DNA of 35,535 nt from an uncultured Lachnospiraceae bacterium (GTDB taxonomy: Bacteria > Bacillota > Clostridia > Lachnospirales > Lachnospiraceae). Below the pieces are notes generated by a model. The model saw only the letters and a program-made list of their open reading frames with translations, was not told where the DNA came from and did not search any database. Both the position numbers and the translations under genes were made by a program. The DNA lies in contig CALWLK010000034.1 of assembly GCA_944381505.1 (NCBI GenBank), positions 1-35,535 on the forward strand, in the 5' to 3' direction. Numbering within the stretch: position 1 is the stretch's first letter; every line of letters starts with the position of its first letter. Shown here in pieces: positions 8,415 through 17,462 of this stretch.

Positions 8415-9590
8415 TCACTCCAAAGTGCCCTTTATGAGCCTTACCTTGCACACTCCGTCCACGGCCTCTATGGCCTCCACTGTCTCCTTCTTGGGCATGC
8501 TGTTAAGATCTATCAAGGCGTAGGCAAATTCATCCCTTACCTTATTGGTAAGGTCGGCGATATTCGCCCCTTGCCCCGCCAGAGCCGCCGTTATCTGTCC
8601 CAGCATATTTGGTATATTTCTGTGCAGCACGGCTATCCTGGCCTCTGTCCTGCAGACGCCCATGTCGCAGTTTGGATAGTTGACGGAATTTTTGATGTTA
8701 CCGTTTTCTATATAATCCATTATCTCCTCCACAGCCATGACGGCGCAGTTGTCCTCCGACTCCTCGGTGGAGGCTCCCAAGTGAGGAAATACTATGGCGT
8801 TTTTCATATGTACGGATATGGAGTTGGGGAAATCCGTCACATAGCATCTCAGCTCTCCCTTCTCCAAGGCCTCCGCTGCCGCCGCCTCGTCCACCAGAAC
8901 ATCTCTGGCAAGATTCATGAGCACGGCTCCCTTTTTCATCTTTGCGATCTGCTCCCTGCCTATCATGCCCTTTGTATCCTCGGTGGCAGGCACGTGGACC
9001 GTTATGTAGTCGCACTCCTCATATATGGTTGCGGGATCCATGATATGCTTTACGTCCCTTGACAGGTTCCAAGCCGCATTCACCGATATATAGGGATCGT
9101 AGCCGAAGACCTCCATTCCGAGAGCGGAGGCGGCGTTTGCTATCTCCGAGCCTATGGCTCCGAGGCCTATCACGCCGAGCTTTTTTCCCTTTATCTCGGT
9201 TCCCGCAAAAGCCTTCTTCTCCTTCTCCACATTCTTCTTTATCTCAGGATCCTCGGAGTCGCCCTTTACCCAGTCTATGCCTCCGACAATATCTCTCGCA
9301 GCCAAAAGTATGCCCGCCAAAAACAGCTCCTTGACTCCGTTCGCGTTGGCCCCGGGAGTGTTAAACACAACTATCCCCTCTCTCGCGCAGCGGTCGAGAG
9401 GTATGTTGTTTACCCCGGCTCCGGCTCTGGCTATGGCAAGAAGGTCCTCGGAAAAGTCCATCTCCTTCATATCCGCAGAGCGCACCAGTATACCGCAGGC
9501 CCCCTCTATATCCTCTGTTATCTCGTAGCCCTCGGAAAGCTTTGAAAGCCCCTTTGAGCTTATCTTATTTAAGCAATGTATCTTTCTCAT
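8415..9590 (-). CDS. serA: D-3-phosphoglycerate dehydrogenase
   Basis: First enzyme of the phosphorylated serine pathway: 3-phosphoglycerate + NAD to 3-phosphohydroxypyruvate. It is a 391-residue short form. It has the NAD-binding Rossmann motif GVIGLGAIGSEIA, a substrate and catalytic region (ARAGAGVNNIP, HVPATEDTKGMI, NLARDVLVDE, FPHLGASTEESE), and a C-terminal ACT domain from about residue 320 (ARIAVLHRNIPNMLGQITAAL), which usually gives feedback control by serine. It lacks the long intervening domain of the long SerA forms. It lies 33 bases after serC. Confidence 0.95.
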   Translation of the reverse strand: MRKIHCLNKISSKGLSKLSEGYEITEDIEGACGILVRSADMKEMDFSEDLLAIARAGAGVNNIPLDRCAREGIVVFNTPGANANGVKELFLAGILLAARDIVGGIDWVKGDSEDPEIKKNVEKEKKAFAGTEIKGKKLGVIGLGAIGSEIANAASALGMEVFGYDPYISVNAAWNLSRDVKHIMDPATIYEECDYITVHVPATEDTKGMIGREQIAKMKKGAVLMNLARDVLVDEAAAAEALEKGELRCYVTDFPNSISVHMKNAIVFPHLGASTEESEDNCAVMAVEEIMDYIENGNIKNSVNYPNCDMGVCRTEARIAVLHRNIPNMLGQITAALAGQGANIADLTNKVRDEFAYALIDLNSMPKKETVEAIEAVDGVCKVRLIKGTLE

Positions 9591-9623
9591 AACTCTTCTC
9601 CCTCTTAATCGGAACTCCCGGGT

Positions 9624-10706
9624 CTATATATGCTCCCGCTCGAATTCATTTATGAAATCAACCAGCTTTTCCACTCCCTCAAAGGGCATGGCGTTATATA
9701 TGGAGGCTCTCATTCCTCCCACCGTCCTGTGCCCCTTAAGGTTTACAAGGCCTCTCCCGGAGGCGGCCTTTACAAATTCCTTGTCAAGCTCCTCCTTTCC
9801 TGTGACAAAGGTCACATTCATCATGGATCGGCTGTCCTTTGCCACGGGATTTGAGAACAGACGGCTCTCGTCAAGGCAGTCGTAGAGACGCTTCGCCTTC
9901 CTCTCGTTCTTCTCCTTCATGGCGTCGAGGCCGCCCTCCTTGAGGAGGTGCTTGAACACCTTCCCGCATATATATATGCCATAGCAGGGGGGAGTATTGT
10001 AGAGCGAGCCCGCGTCCACCTGAGTCTTGTACTTAAGCATGGTGGGCACGGTCTCGGGAACATCCTCTCTTATGAGGTCCTCCCTTATCACAGCTATGAC
10101 GACCCCCGCAGGGCCAACGTTTTTCTGAGCTCCCGCAAATATCATTCCGTATCTCGTTATATCCATGGGCTCCGACAAAAAGCAGCTTGAGACGTCCGCC
10201 ACAAGATCCTTGCCCTTAGTGCCGGGAAGGCTGTGATACTTCGTGCCGTAGATAGTGTTGTTTTCACATATATATACGTAATCCGCATCCTCGTCAACAA
10301 GAAGGTCCGAGCAGTCCGGGATGTAGCTGAAGGTCTTGTCCGCTGATGAGGCAAGGATATTGACCTTACCGTACTTTTCCGCCTCCTTTGCGGCTTTCTT
10401 CGCCCACTGTCCGGTGACTATATAATCTGCCACTCCGTTTTTCATAAAAGTCATGGTCCCCGCCGCAAACTGCTAGGAAGCTCCCCCCTGAAGGAAAAGC
10501 ACCTTGTAATTATCCGGGATCCCTACCAATTTTCTGAGATCCGCCTCCGCCTCGTCAATTATCTCCTGAAAAAGGGAGGATCGATGGCTCATCTCCATCA
10601 CTGACATTCCCGACCCCTTATAATCGCACATCTCCGAGGCGGCCTCTTTCAAGACCTCCAATGGGAGGCATGCGGGTCCCGCGCTGAAATTATAGACTCT
10701 GTTCAT
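9624..10706 (-). pseudogene. serC: Phosphoserine aminotransferase, interrupted by in-frame TAG
   Basis: Second enzyme of serine synthesis, a PLP enzyme. The frame opens at ATG 10706 behind AGGAGGAG and reads [17 protein letters not shown] to VLFLQGGAS. It then meets TAG at 10473-10475 and continues in the same frame (QFAAGTMTFMKNGVADYIVTG) to the normal end at 9624. Read through, it is about 360 residues, the usual SerC size. It contains YICENNTIYGTKY, the PLP-lysine region MIFAGAQKNVGPAG and the ending GGMRASIYNAMPFEGVEKLVDFI. The stop falls one residue after GGAS, the conserved loop that binds the PLP phosphate, so neither half alone should work. There is no frameshift. The cause may be a real nonsense mutation, a base-call error or readthrough; the sequence alone cannot decide. 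Confidence 0.9.
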
Positions 10707-10739
10707 AAACTCCTCCTTTTTTCAGGTAAATTTTAAATA

Positions 10740-10767
10740 ATTATATCACTTTATCCCGGCAGCGCAA
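10740..10767 (-). promoter_or_regulatory. Promoter of the serC-serA-DUF1015 operon
   Basis: Minus-strand -10 TATAAT (10740-10745) and a weak -35 TTGCGC (10762-10767) are separated by 16 bp. They lie about 35 bases before serC, in the 120-base gap after hemZ. Confidence 0.55.
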
Positions 10768-10826
10768 CAAATTTTTGTTCTTCTCAAGGGAATGTTTGTC
10801 TTTTTACGGCATACAATTACCAGCTG

Positions 10827-12371
10827 TTATGACAGTGCCCTCAAAAAACTCTCCTTTTTGTCAAGGAGCTCATCTATCCTCGACATATATTCCGAGACGT
10901 TCTTCATATTCTCAAAGCGCTCCACTCTGTTCTCGTTTCCCGAAAACACAGCCTTGTCGTCATTTTCTATGACAGCCTTTGAGGAACTTCCCGCACCCAC
11001 TCCTATCACGGTGTGGAGTTCCTCCATCATCAGTATGTTATAGAGATTTACCTTGTCCTCCCCTGCATATCCGACGTTTTCCTGATTTCCCGCCATATTT
11101 TTTTGTCTGTAAAGATAGTAGGGCACCATGCCCATCCCCAGGGCACACTGCCTGCCGAGCTCTGTCATTAAGGAGGCCTCCTCTCCCGCGGCCCTCGCCA
11201 CATTCACCCAATTATCTCTCTCTGTATTGAGCCTTGCCGCCCGCTTTATAGCGAGGGCGTGGACTGTGAGGCTGTCCGGAGAAAGCTCCTCTATCTCCTT
11301 AAGTGTATGCCTTACGTCTGATATGTCCTCTCCGGGAAGGCCCATTATCAAATCCATATTTATGTTGTCAAAACCCTTCTTTCGAGCCATATGAAAGGCT
11401 CTCTTTACGTCCTCCACGCTGTGCCTTCTTCCTATGAGCTCAAGGGTCTTTTGGTTCATGGTCTGAGGATTTATACTTATCCTCCCCACATTGAATTCTC
11501 GTAAAATGTCAAGCTTCTCGGGGCTTAAGCTGTCCGGCCTTCCGGCCTCCACAGTAAATTCCGCCACCGAGCTCATATCCGTCTCCTCGTATATTATCTC
11601 CATCAGCTCCCTCAGATACTCCTCGGGAAGGGAGGTGGGAGTGCCTCCGCCCACATATACGGTCTGAAGCCTTCTTCCGAAGAGGGGATTCCCCTCCTCC
11701 CGGGTGCACCGGCTTATGAGCCTCAGCTCTTTTCTGATACAGTCCAAATACTCTTTAAGTCTTCCGCGCCATTTTTCTATGGGGTAGGAGGTAAAGGAGC
11801 AGTAAAGGCAGGTGGTGGGGCAGAAGGCTATGCCTATATAGAGGCTCCATCCGTTTTTGTAATCCAAACCGGACAGGACCCTCTCCTGTCTTCGGGCTAT
11901 GTCGGTTATGAGATTGAGCTTTTCATCCGATATGAGGTAGACGGACTTCATATGCTCCCCTATCTCCCTGTCGTCTTTGCCCTCTGCTATCTGTCTTTCT
12001 ATGAGCTTCACAGGCCTTATGCCTGTGAGGGTCCCCCAGGGAAGCTCCCTTCCCGTCAGTTCCTTTAAGGCTTCGTACAGAGCTTTCTTTATGGCCGACT
12101 TGTTGTCTCTCCTGTCCTCCGTAAGCTTAAATCCCGCTTCAAAGCGTCTCTTTTCCCCGCCTGTGTCAGCGTCCTTCTCGATCACAAGGATAGTAAAATC
12201 CCCGTCTTCGACTCTGCGCGCCCTTACAGAAAGGCGGGCCTCAGTTTTTTCTTCATATACAAAAGGCTCGCCCGGGCAAAACGCCATAGCGAGCTCTCTT
12301 ATGTCCTGTTCATAGCTTTGAGTGCCGTCCTTAAGTAAGATCTCTATCATCTTTTTTTCACGCGGCTTCAT
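10827..12371 (-). CDS. hemZ: Coproporphyrinogen III dehydrogenase-like radical SAM protein HemZ
   Basis: 514-residue radical SAM enzyme of the HemN/HemZ group. After an N-terminal domain of about 165 residues it has the [4Fe-4S]/SAM motif in AFCPTTCLYCSF (CX3CX2C), then VYVGGGTPTSLP, EFTVEAGRPDSL, RISINPQTMN and IMGLPGED, the normal order for the family. Named HemZ proteins act in oxygen-independent porphyrin synthesis, but most homologues are untested and no heme genes are seen nearby, so the substrate is uncertain. The start may be ATG 12371 or the in-frame ATG 12350 (MIEILLKDG); neither has a strong ribosome site. Confidence 0.85.
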   Translation of the reverse strand: MKPREKKMIEILLKDGTQSYEQDIRELAMAFCPGEPFVYEEKTEARLSVRARRVEDGDFTILVIEKDADTGGEKRRFEAGFKLTEDRRDNKSAIKKALYEALKELTGRELPWGTLTGIRPVKLIERQIAEGKDDREIGEHMKSVYLISDEKLNLITDIARRQERVLSGLDYKNGWSLYIGIAFCPTTCLYCSFTSYPIEKWRGRLKEYLDCIRKELRLISRCTREEGNPLFGRRLQTVYVGGGTPTSLPEEYLRELMEIIYEETDMSSVAEFTVEAGRPDSLSPEKLDILREFNVGRISINPQTMNQKTLELIGRRHSVEDVKRAFHMARKKGFDNINMDLIMGLPGEDISDVRHTLKEIEELSPDSLTVHALAIKRAARLNTERDNWVNVARAAGEEASLMTELGRQCALGMGMVPYYLYRQKNMAGNQENVGYAGEDKVNLYNILMMEELHTVIGVGAGSSSKAVIENDDKAVFSGNENRVERFENMKNVSEYMSRIDELLDKKESFLRALS

Positions 12372-12406
12372 AGCTTTAATGCTGTAAGCTCTTACAGCCT
12401 GAAAGC

Positions 12407-13096
12407 CTATTTTCCCGCCGCCTCTCTCTCCTTGTTTTTGCGGTATATAACGTTGCAGATATTGTAGGTGCGCTCATGGCCTATGGTGGTGGGCTCCTCA
12501 TGTCCGGGGAACACAGTCACGTCATCAGGCAGAGCCATAAGCCTTACGGCTACGGACTCCACTATCTGCTTGAGGCTTCCCGTAGGGAAGGTATATTTTC
12601 CGTAGGACTCGCAAAAAAGCGTGTCTCCCGAAAACAGAAGCTTCGAGTCCTCGACGTAATAGCAGCACCCACCCTTCGTATGTCCCGGAGTGGCAATCAC
12701 CTTAAAGACATGCCCGAGAAGCTCTATCTCCTCCCCGTCACAAAGCTCTTTGCAGCCTGTCAGGGAGAAGGAGGTCTCAAAGCGCTCCGAGAGATTCTTC
12801 TTCGGGTCCTCGGCGACATCCGTCTCCTTATCGAGAAGGTAAGCGTCTATGCCGTACTCCCTCCTCAGATCATCCACAGCCATGACGTGATCGAAATGTC
12901 CATGGGTCAGAAGTATGGCGCAGGGCCTCACCTTAAGCTCATTTTTAAATATGTCCATAAGCCTGTCGGACTGAGCTCCCGGGTCTATCACCACCGCCTG
13001 CCGCAGCCCCTCCTTGGGCTCCTCGGCCTCGTCATAGACCACGTAACAGTTTTCTCTCAGCATCCCCAATGTGTAGGGGCAAACTCTCAGCGCCAT
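12407..13096 (-). CDS. MBL-fold metallo-hydrolase (glyoxalase II-like)
   Basis: 229-residue metallo-beta-lactamase-fold enzyme. The metal site is visible: THGHFDH (HxHxDH), the later His in ATPGHTKGG, the Asp in LLFSGDTLF and the His in VFPGHEEPT. Small stand-alone enzymes of this type hydrolyse thioesters such as S-lactoylglutathione or related bacillithiol or CoA adducts. The substrate cannot be read from sequence. Its placement between rel and hemZ is common in Clostridia. Confidence 0.9.
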   Translation of the reverse strand: MALRVCPYTLGMLRENCYVVYDEAEEPKEGLRQAVVIDPGAQSDRLMDIFKNELKVRPCAILLTHGHFDHVMAVDDLRREYGIDAYLLDKETDVAEDPKKNLSERFETSFSLTGCKELCDGEEIELLGHVFKVIATPGHTKGGCCYYVEDSKLLFSGDTLFCESYGKYTFPTGSLKQIVESVAVRLMALPDDVTVFPGHEEPTTIGHERTYNICNVIYRKNKEREAAGK

Positions 13097-13129
13097 TTTT
13101 CTTTACCTCTATCTGTTATAATATATTTT

Positions 13130-15508
13130 TTATCCTGCAGTTCTTGTTATATCTATTACACCCGAAACAGATCTTATCTTTTCAGATATCTGTGCCAGCT
13201 CATCCTTGCCCCTTGTGTCAAAGCTCAGGTTTATGGTTATAGTCCCGTTCTTTGCCACCTTGGAGTTTATGGAGGTTATGTCTATGTTCCTCTCAGTGAA
13301 TATCCTTGAGACGTCAACGATCATTCCCACCCTGTTGTGGCAGAATATCCTTATCTCGGTGGAGTACTTCTCTGTAGTGCTCTCTCCCTCGGGAAGCTGC
13401 CACTCGGCCTCTATGAGCCTTGAGCGCTCCTCGTCAGGAAGATTTATCATGTTTACGCAGTCCGTCCTGTGGATGGTTATCCCCCTTCCTCTGGTGACGA
13501 ATCCCACTATCTCGTCCCCGGGCACAGGATTGCAGCAGTGGGCATATCTGACGGCCACGTCGTGGATACCCTTTACGATTATGCCCCCCGCATCCTTCTT
13601 TATGACGGAATTGCGGTTCTCCCCCACCTCGAGAGTGGACTCCAATACCTCCTCGTCAGTGAGCTTCTCCTTCTGCTTCCTTCTGCTGATATCAAGGAGC
13701 TTTCCTACCACTTGGCTCTCTTTGATGCTTCCGTGGCCTATGGCGGCCAGAACGGATTCCCAGTCCTTAAAGGCGTAGCGCTTCAATACGCCGCTCATGT
13801 ACTCGGGCTTTGTGAGGTCGCTGTATTGCAGGGAATGGGCCTTGCAGTATTTCTCCAGCATATCCTTTCCGCGGATGATGTTGTCCTCCTTCATCTCCGC
13901 CTTGAACCACTGGTTGATCTTATTTTTGGCTTGGGTGGACTTGACAAGCTTGAGCCAATCTCTCGAGGGTCCCTTTGAGTTCTGTGAGGTGATTATAGAG
14001 ACTCTGTCACCGTTTTGGAGCTTGTAGTCTATGGGCACAAGCTTATCGTTAACCTTGGCCCCCACCATCTTGTTTCCCACAGCCGAGTGTATGTTATATG
14101 CGAAATCTATAGTGGTCGAGCCTCTGGGGAGATGCTTTACCTCTCCTGTGGGAGTGAAGCAATATACCTCGTCTGTAAAGAGATCGAAGTCCGATTTTAC
14201 AAGGTTCAAAAATTCCCTTGAGTCCGAGGCGTCCCTCTGCCACTCCAGCACCTGAGACAGCCAGTTCATCTTTGCGTCCTCGGCCGAGTCCGCCGATACC
14301 CCCGAGCCCACCTCCTTATATTTCCAGTGGGCGGCGATACCGTACTCCGCCGTGCGGTGCATCTCATAGGTCCTTATCTGAACTTCAAAGGGAGTTCCGT
14401 CGTTTCCTATGAGGGTGGTGTGGAGGGACTGGTACATATTGGGCTTCGGCATGGCGATATAGTCCTTGAACCTTCCCGGGATGGGGGTGTAGAGCTCATG
14501 TATAACGCCAAGAGCCGCATAGCAGTCCTTCACATTGTCCACAAGTATCCTGACGGCAAACAGATCGTATATCTGGTCGAGAGTCTTGTTCTGATTCACC
14601 ATCTTTTTGTAGATGCTGAAAAAGTGCTTTACTCTGCCCATCACCTGAGCCTTGATAGCCGCCTCCTTCATATGTGTGGACACGTCGGATACTATCTTTG
14701 CAATGAAAGCCTCCCTCTCATCCTTCTTGAGCTCTATCTTCTCGGCAAGATCATAGTAGACCTCGGGCTTGAGATACTTGAGTGAGAGATCGTCAAGCTC
14801 TATCTTTATCTTACTGATACCGAGCCTGTCGGCTATAGGAGCGTAGATATCGAGAGTCTCTCTCGCCTTTTCCTTCTGCTTCTCCTTGGACTGATATTGG
14901 AGGGTCCTTAAGTTATGGAGCCTGTCGGCAAGCTTTATGAGGATGACTCTTATGTCCTTTGCCATGGCAATGAACATCTTCCTCAGGTTTTCCGCCTGTA
15001 TCTCTATCTTGTCCTTGTCGCCCCAGTTGATATTGGTGAGCTTTGTGACACCGTCCACAAGGAGGGCCACCTCCGGCCCGAACTCCTCCTCGACTTCCTT
15101 TAAGGTCATGCCGGTGTCCTCCACCACGTCGTGTAGAAGGGCCCCCGCTATGGTCTCCTTATCCATCTCCAGATCCGCCAATATTATGGCAACGCAAAGA
15201 GGGTGAATTATATAGGGTTCACCCGAACGTCTCTTTTGATCCTTATGTCTCTCCTTCGCCACCTCATAGGCTCTCCTTATCATGCTAAGGTCGGCGGAGG
15301 GATGGTATTTTTTTATCGTCTTTATAAGGTCGTCATACAGCTCCTCGGGAGGAGTGAAGGAGGGGGGCTGTTCCAGCTCCCGCTCCGCCAAGGGGACGTA
15401 GGCCGCGGGATATTTAACCGTCACTCCCGTCTCGCCTATGTCTGTTCCTATGCCGGCTCTCCTGTGCTCCTCGTCAATGTTGAGACCTGTGTTCAATCTG
15501 TCGGGCAT
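13130..15508 (-). CDS. relA: Bifunctional (p)ppGpp synthetase/hydrolase Rel
   Basis: 792-residue stringent-response enzyme. Domains in order: HD hydrolase (about 75-230; LLHDVVEDTGMT, KLADRLHNLRTL); synthetase (about 290-440; RFKDYIAMPKPNMYQSLHTT and EVQIRTYEMHRTAEYGIAAHW); TGS (about 450-515; CFTPTGEVKHLPRGSTTIDF); a helical/CC region with the conserved RYAHCCNPVPGDEIVGFVTRGRG written in part as AHCCNPVPGD; and a C-terminal ACT domain. The RFKD motif is the RxKD form found in bifunctional Gram-positive Rel enzymes. An intact HD site means it should both make and destroy (p)ppGpp. It is 20 bases from glnS, with GGAG before its ATG. Confidence 0.95.
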   Translation of the reverse strand: MPDRLNTGLNIDEEHRRAGIGTDIGETGVTVKYPAAYVPLAERELEQPPSFTPPEELYDDLIKTIKKYHPSADLSMIRRAYEVAKERHKDQKRRSGEPYIIHPLCVAIILADLEMDKETIAGALLHDVVEDTGMTLKEVEEEFGPEVALLVDGVTKLTNINWGDKDKIEIQAENLRKMFIAMAKDIRVILIKLADRLHNLRTLQYQSKEKQKEKARETLDIYAPIADRLGISKIKIELDDLSLKYLKPEVYYDLAEKIELKKDEREAFIAKIVSDVSTHMKEAAIKAQVMGRVKHFFSIYKKMVNQNKTLDQIYDLFAVRILVDNVKDCYAALGVIHELYTPIPGRFKDYIAMPKPNMYQSLHTTLIGNDGTPFEVQIRTYEMHRTAEYGIAAHWKYKEVGSGVSADSAEDAKMNWLSQVLEWQRDASDSREFLNLVKSDFDLFTDEVYCFTPTGEVKHLPRGSTTIDFAYNIHSAVGNKMVGAKVNDKLVPIDYKLQNGDRVSIITSQNSKGPSRDWLKLVKSTQAKNKINQWFKAEMKEDNIIRGKDMLEKYCKAHSLQYSDLTKPEYMSGVLKRYAFKDWESVLAAIGHGSIKESQVVGKLLDISRRKQKEKLTDEEVLESTLEVGENRNSVIKKDAGGIIVKGIHDVAVRYAHCCNPVPGDEIVGFVTRGRGITIHRTDCVNMINLPDEERSRLIEAEWQLPEGESTTEKYSTEIRIFCHNRVGMIVDVSRIFTERNIDITSINSKVAKNGTITINLSFDTRGKDELAQISEKIRSVSGVIDITRTAG

Positions 15509-15528
15509 CTCGAAACTCCAAAAAGTAC

Positions 15529-17226
15529 TTATCGGGGAAGCTTGAAGGAGGATTTAAGCCCCACTATCCTGTTAAATACGGGCTCTCCCTCTCTGCTGTC
15601 CCTCTCGTCCACGTTAAAATATCCGTTCCTCACAAACTGGAAACTGTCATAGGGCTTTGCCTCCCTCAGTGTGGGCTCCAGCATACAATCCTCAAGTACG
15701 GTCAACGAATTCGGATTCAGATTCAAAGTGCCGTCTTCGTTGAGCTTTCCCTTCTCCTCGTCCACAAGGTTCTCGTAGAGCCTTACGGTAGCTCTGTAGC
15801 AATCTTTTGCGTTCACCCAGTGGATGGTCCCCTTGACCTTCCTTCCCGGATCTCCCGAGCCTGATTTTGTCAGAGGATCATAGGTGACGTGGACGCAGGT
15901 GATGTTTCCCGCCTCGTCCTTGTCAAAGCCCACACACTTCACAAAGTAAGCTCCCATAAGCCTTACCTCGTTTCCGGGGAACAGCCTGAAATACTTGTGT
16001 GGAGGCACCTCCATGAAATCGTCCTGCTCTATGTAGAGCTCCCTTCCGAAGCTAACCTTCCTCGTGCCCATCTCGGGGACCTCAAGGTTGTTGGGGATGT
16101 CAAGTATCTCCTTTTTCCCCTCCTCCCAGTTGTCTATTATGAGCTTCAGGGGCTTTAACACGGCCATCATCCTGGGCTTTTTAAGCTTTAAGTCGTCTCT
16201 TATGCAGTACTCCAGCATATCCAGCTCGCAGGAGGAGTTGGCCTTTGAAACTCCTGCCAGCTTTACGAATTTCTTTATGGATTCAGGGGTATAGCCCCTT
16301 CTTCTGAGAGCGGCTATGGTGACAAGCCTGGGATCGTCCCAGCCGTCAACGACTCCGTCCTCCACCAGCTTCTTTATGTATCTCTTTCCCGTTACCACAT
16401 TGGTCAAATAAAGCTTCGCGAACTCTATCTGTCTGGGAGGATTCTCGAATTCGCACTCTCTCACAAACCAGTCATAGAGAGACCTGTGGTCCTCAAACTC
16501 AAGTGTACAGCAGCTGTGGGTTATACCCTCAATAGCGTCCTCCAAGGGATGGGCAAAGTCGTACATGGGATAGATGCACCACTTGTCGCCTGTGTTGTGG
16601 TGGGTGAGCCTCGCTATCCTGTATATGACAGGATCCCTCATGTTGATGTTTCCCGCAGCCATATCTATCTTTGCGCGAAGTACCTTCTCCCCGTCCGCAA
16701 ACTCACCGTTTTTCATCCTCTCAAAGAGGTCAAGATTTTCCTCAACGCTCCTCTCCCTCGAAGGATCCTCTTTTCCGGGAGTGTTGAAATCGCCTCTGTA
16801 CTCCCTTATCTCCTCGGCGGAGAGATCCGATACGTAGGCCTTCCCCTTCTTTATGAGGAGCAGGGCGCACTCGTACATCTTTTCAAAATAGTCAGAGGCA
16901 AAAAACAGTCTGTCCTCAAAGTCTGCTCCCAGCCACTTCACATCCTCAATGATGGACTCCACGAACTCCGACCTCTCCTTGGTGGGATTTGTGTCGTCAA
17001 AGCGGAGATTGAACTTTCCTCCGTACTCCTCGGCAAGGCCGTAGTTTAAAAGTATTGATTTCGCGTGGCCTATGTGGAGATAACCGTTTGGCTCCGGAGG
17101 GAATCTGGTGTGTACGTGATCGTATACTCCCTCTGCCAGATCCTTGTCTATCTCCAGCTCTATGAAATTCTTTGAAACGACTTCCGCGGCTTCGTTTCTC
17201 TCGTCAGTTACGTTCTCTTTAGCCAT
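15529..17226 (-). CDS. glnS: Glutaminyl-tRNA synthetase
   Basis: 565-residue class I synthetase that charges tRNA-Gln. It has the HIGH motif in [22 protein letters not shown], the GlnRS block [19 protein letters not shown], and a C-terminal anticodon-binding beta-barrel (about 350-560). The usual MSKR form of KMSKS is replaced by [10 protein letters not shown] directly before that block, a variant also seen in related Clostridia as I recall. AAGGAG precedes ATG 17226. The next gene downstream is rel, which suggests that tRNA charging and the stringent response share a transcript. Confidence 0.95.
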   Translation of the reverse strand: MAKENVTDERNEAAEVVSKNFIELEIDKDLAEGVYDHVHTRFPPEPNGYLHIGHAKSILLNYGLAEEYGGKFNLRFDDTNPTKERSEFVESIIEDVKWLGADFEDRLFFASDYFEKMYECALLLIKKGKAYVSDLSAEEIREYRGDFNTPGKEDPSRERSVEENLDLFERMKNGEFADGEKVLRAKIDMAAGNINMRDPVIYRIARLTHHNTGDKWCIYPMYDFAHPLEDAIEGITHSCCTLEFEDHRSLYDWFVRECEFENPPRQIEFAKLYLTNVVTGKRYIKKLVEDGVVDGWDDPRLVTIAALRRRGYTPESIKKFVKLAGVSKANSSCELDMLEYCIRDDLKLKKPRMMAVLKPLKLIIDNWEEGKKEILDIPNNLEVPEMGTRKVSFGRELYIEQDDFMEVPPHKYFRLFPGNEVRLMGAYFVKCVGFDKDEAGNITCVHVTYDPLTKSGSGDPGRKVKGTIHWVNAKDCYRATVRLYENLVDEEKGKLNEDGTLNLNPNSLTVLEDCMLEPTLREAKPYDSFQFVRNGYFNVDERDSREGEPVFNRIVGLKSSFKLPR

Positions 17227-17271
17227 AGCAAAGCTCCTTATATCCTAAAAATAAAGACAAATTTGGTATTG

Positions 17272-17300
17272 ATTATAACATAGTATTGTTTATTGGAAAA
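17272..17300 (-). promoter_or_regulatory. Likely promoter of glnS
   Basis: A perfect TATAAT (17272-17277) on the minus strand lies about 46 bases before glnS. The matching -35 (TTTTCC or TTTCCA near 17294-17300) is weak. Confidence 0.4.
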
Positions 17301-17329
17301 GGAAAAGTTAACATTTTCACTCAGTCCCC

Positions 17330-17406
17330 GCCCAAAATAAAGAGCCCGGGCACCCCCTTCCGGCTGTCCTCACGGACAAAGCCCCCAAAGCGGAGGATCC
17401 GAGCTC
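17330..17406 (-). terminator. Structured element, probable deoD terminator
   Basis: On the minus strand GAGCTCGG (17399-17406) pairs with CCGGGCTC (17342-17349) through one G-U. These arms enclose an inner hairpin GTCCGTGAGGAC, and a T-rich run (CTTTATTTT) follows. It stands 57 bases after the deoD stop and upstream of the glnS promoter, where a terminator would be expected. It is longer and more branched than a simple hairpin. Confidence 0.45.
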
Positions 17407-17462
17407 ACAGATTCAGTAAACTCTATACATTATGTGTTTTTAAATCTTTATATCGCCCCGGA

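Noticed and set aside
8391-9062. 223-residue plus-strand frame opposite serA
   Set aside because: Antisense shadow of serA with no family resemblance.
10454-10475. Pyrrolysine or selenocysteine-style recoding of the serC stop
   Set aside because: TAG ends other genes here, the site is not a known Pyl position, SerC has no need for Pyl, and no recoding hairpin stands out after the codon.
12476-13309. 277-residue plus-strand frame opposite the MBL-fold gene
   Set aside because: Antisense to a gene with a complete metal site; its sequence is low in family signal and spans two genes.
17280-17460. T-box or other aminoacyl-tRNA riboswitch upstream of glnS
   Set aside because: The conserved T-box sequence and specifier stem were not found; the structure precedes the likely promoter and fits a terminator better.
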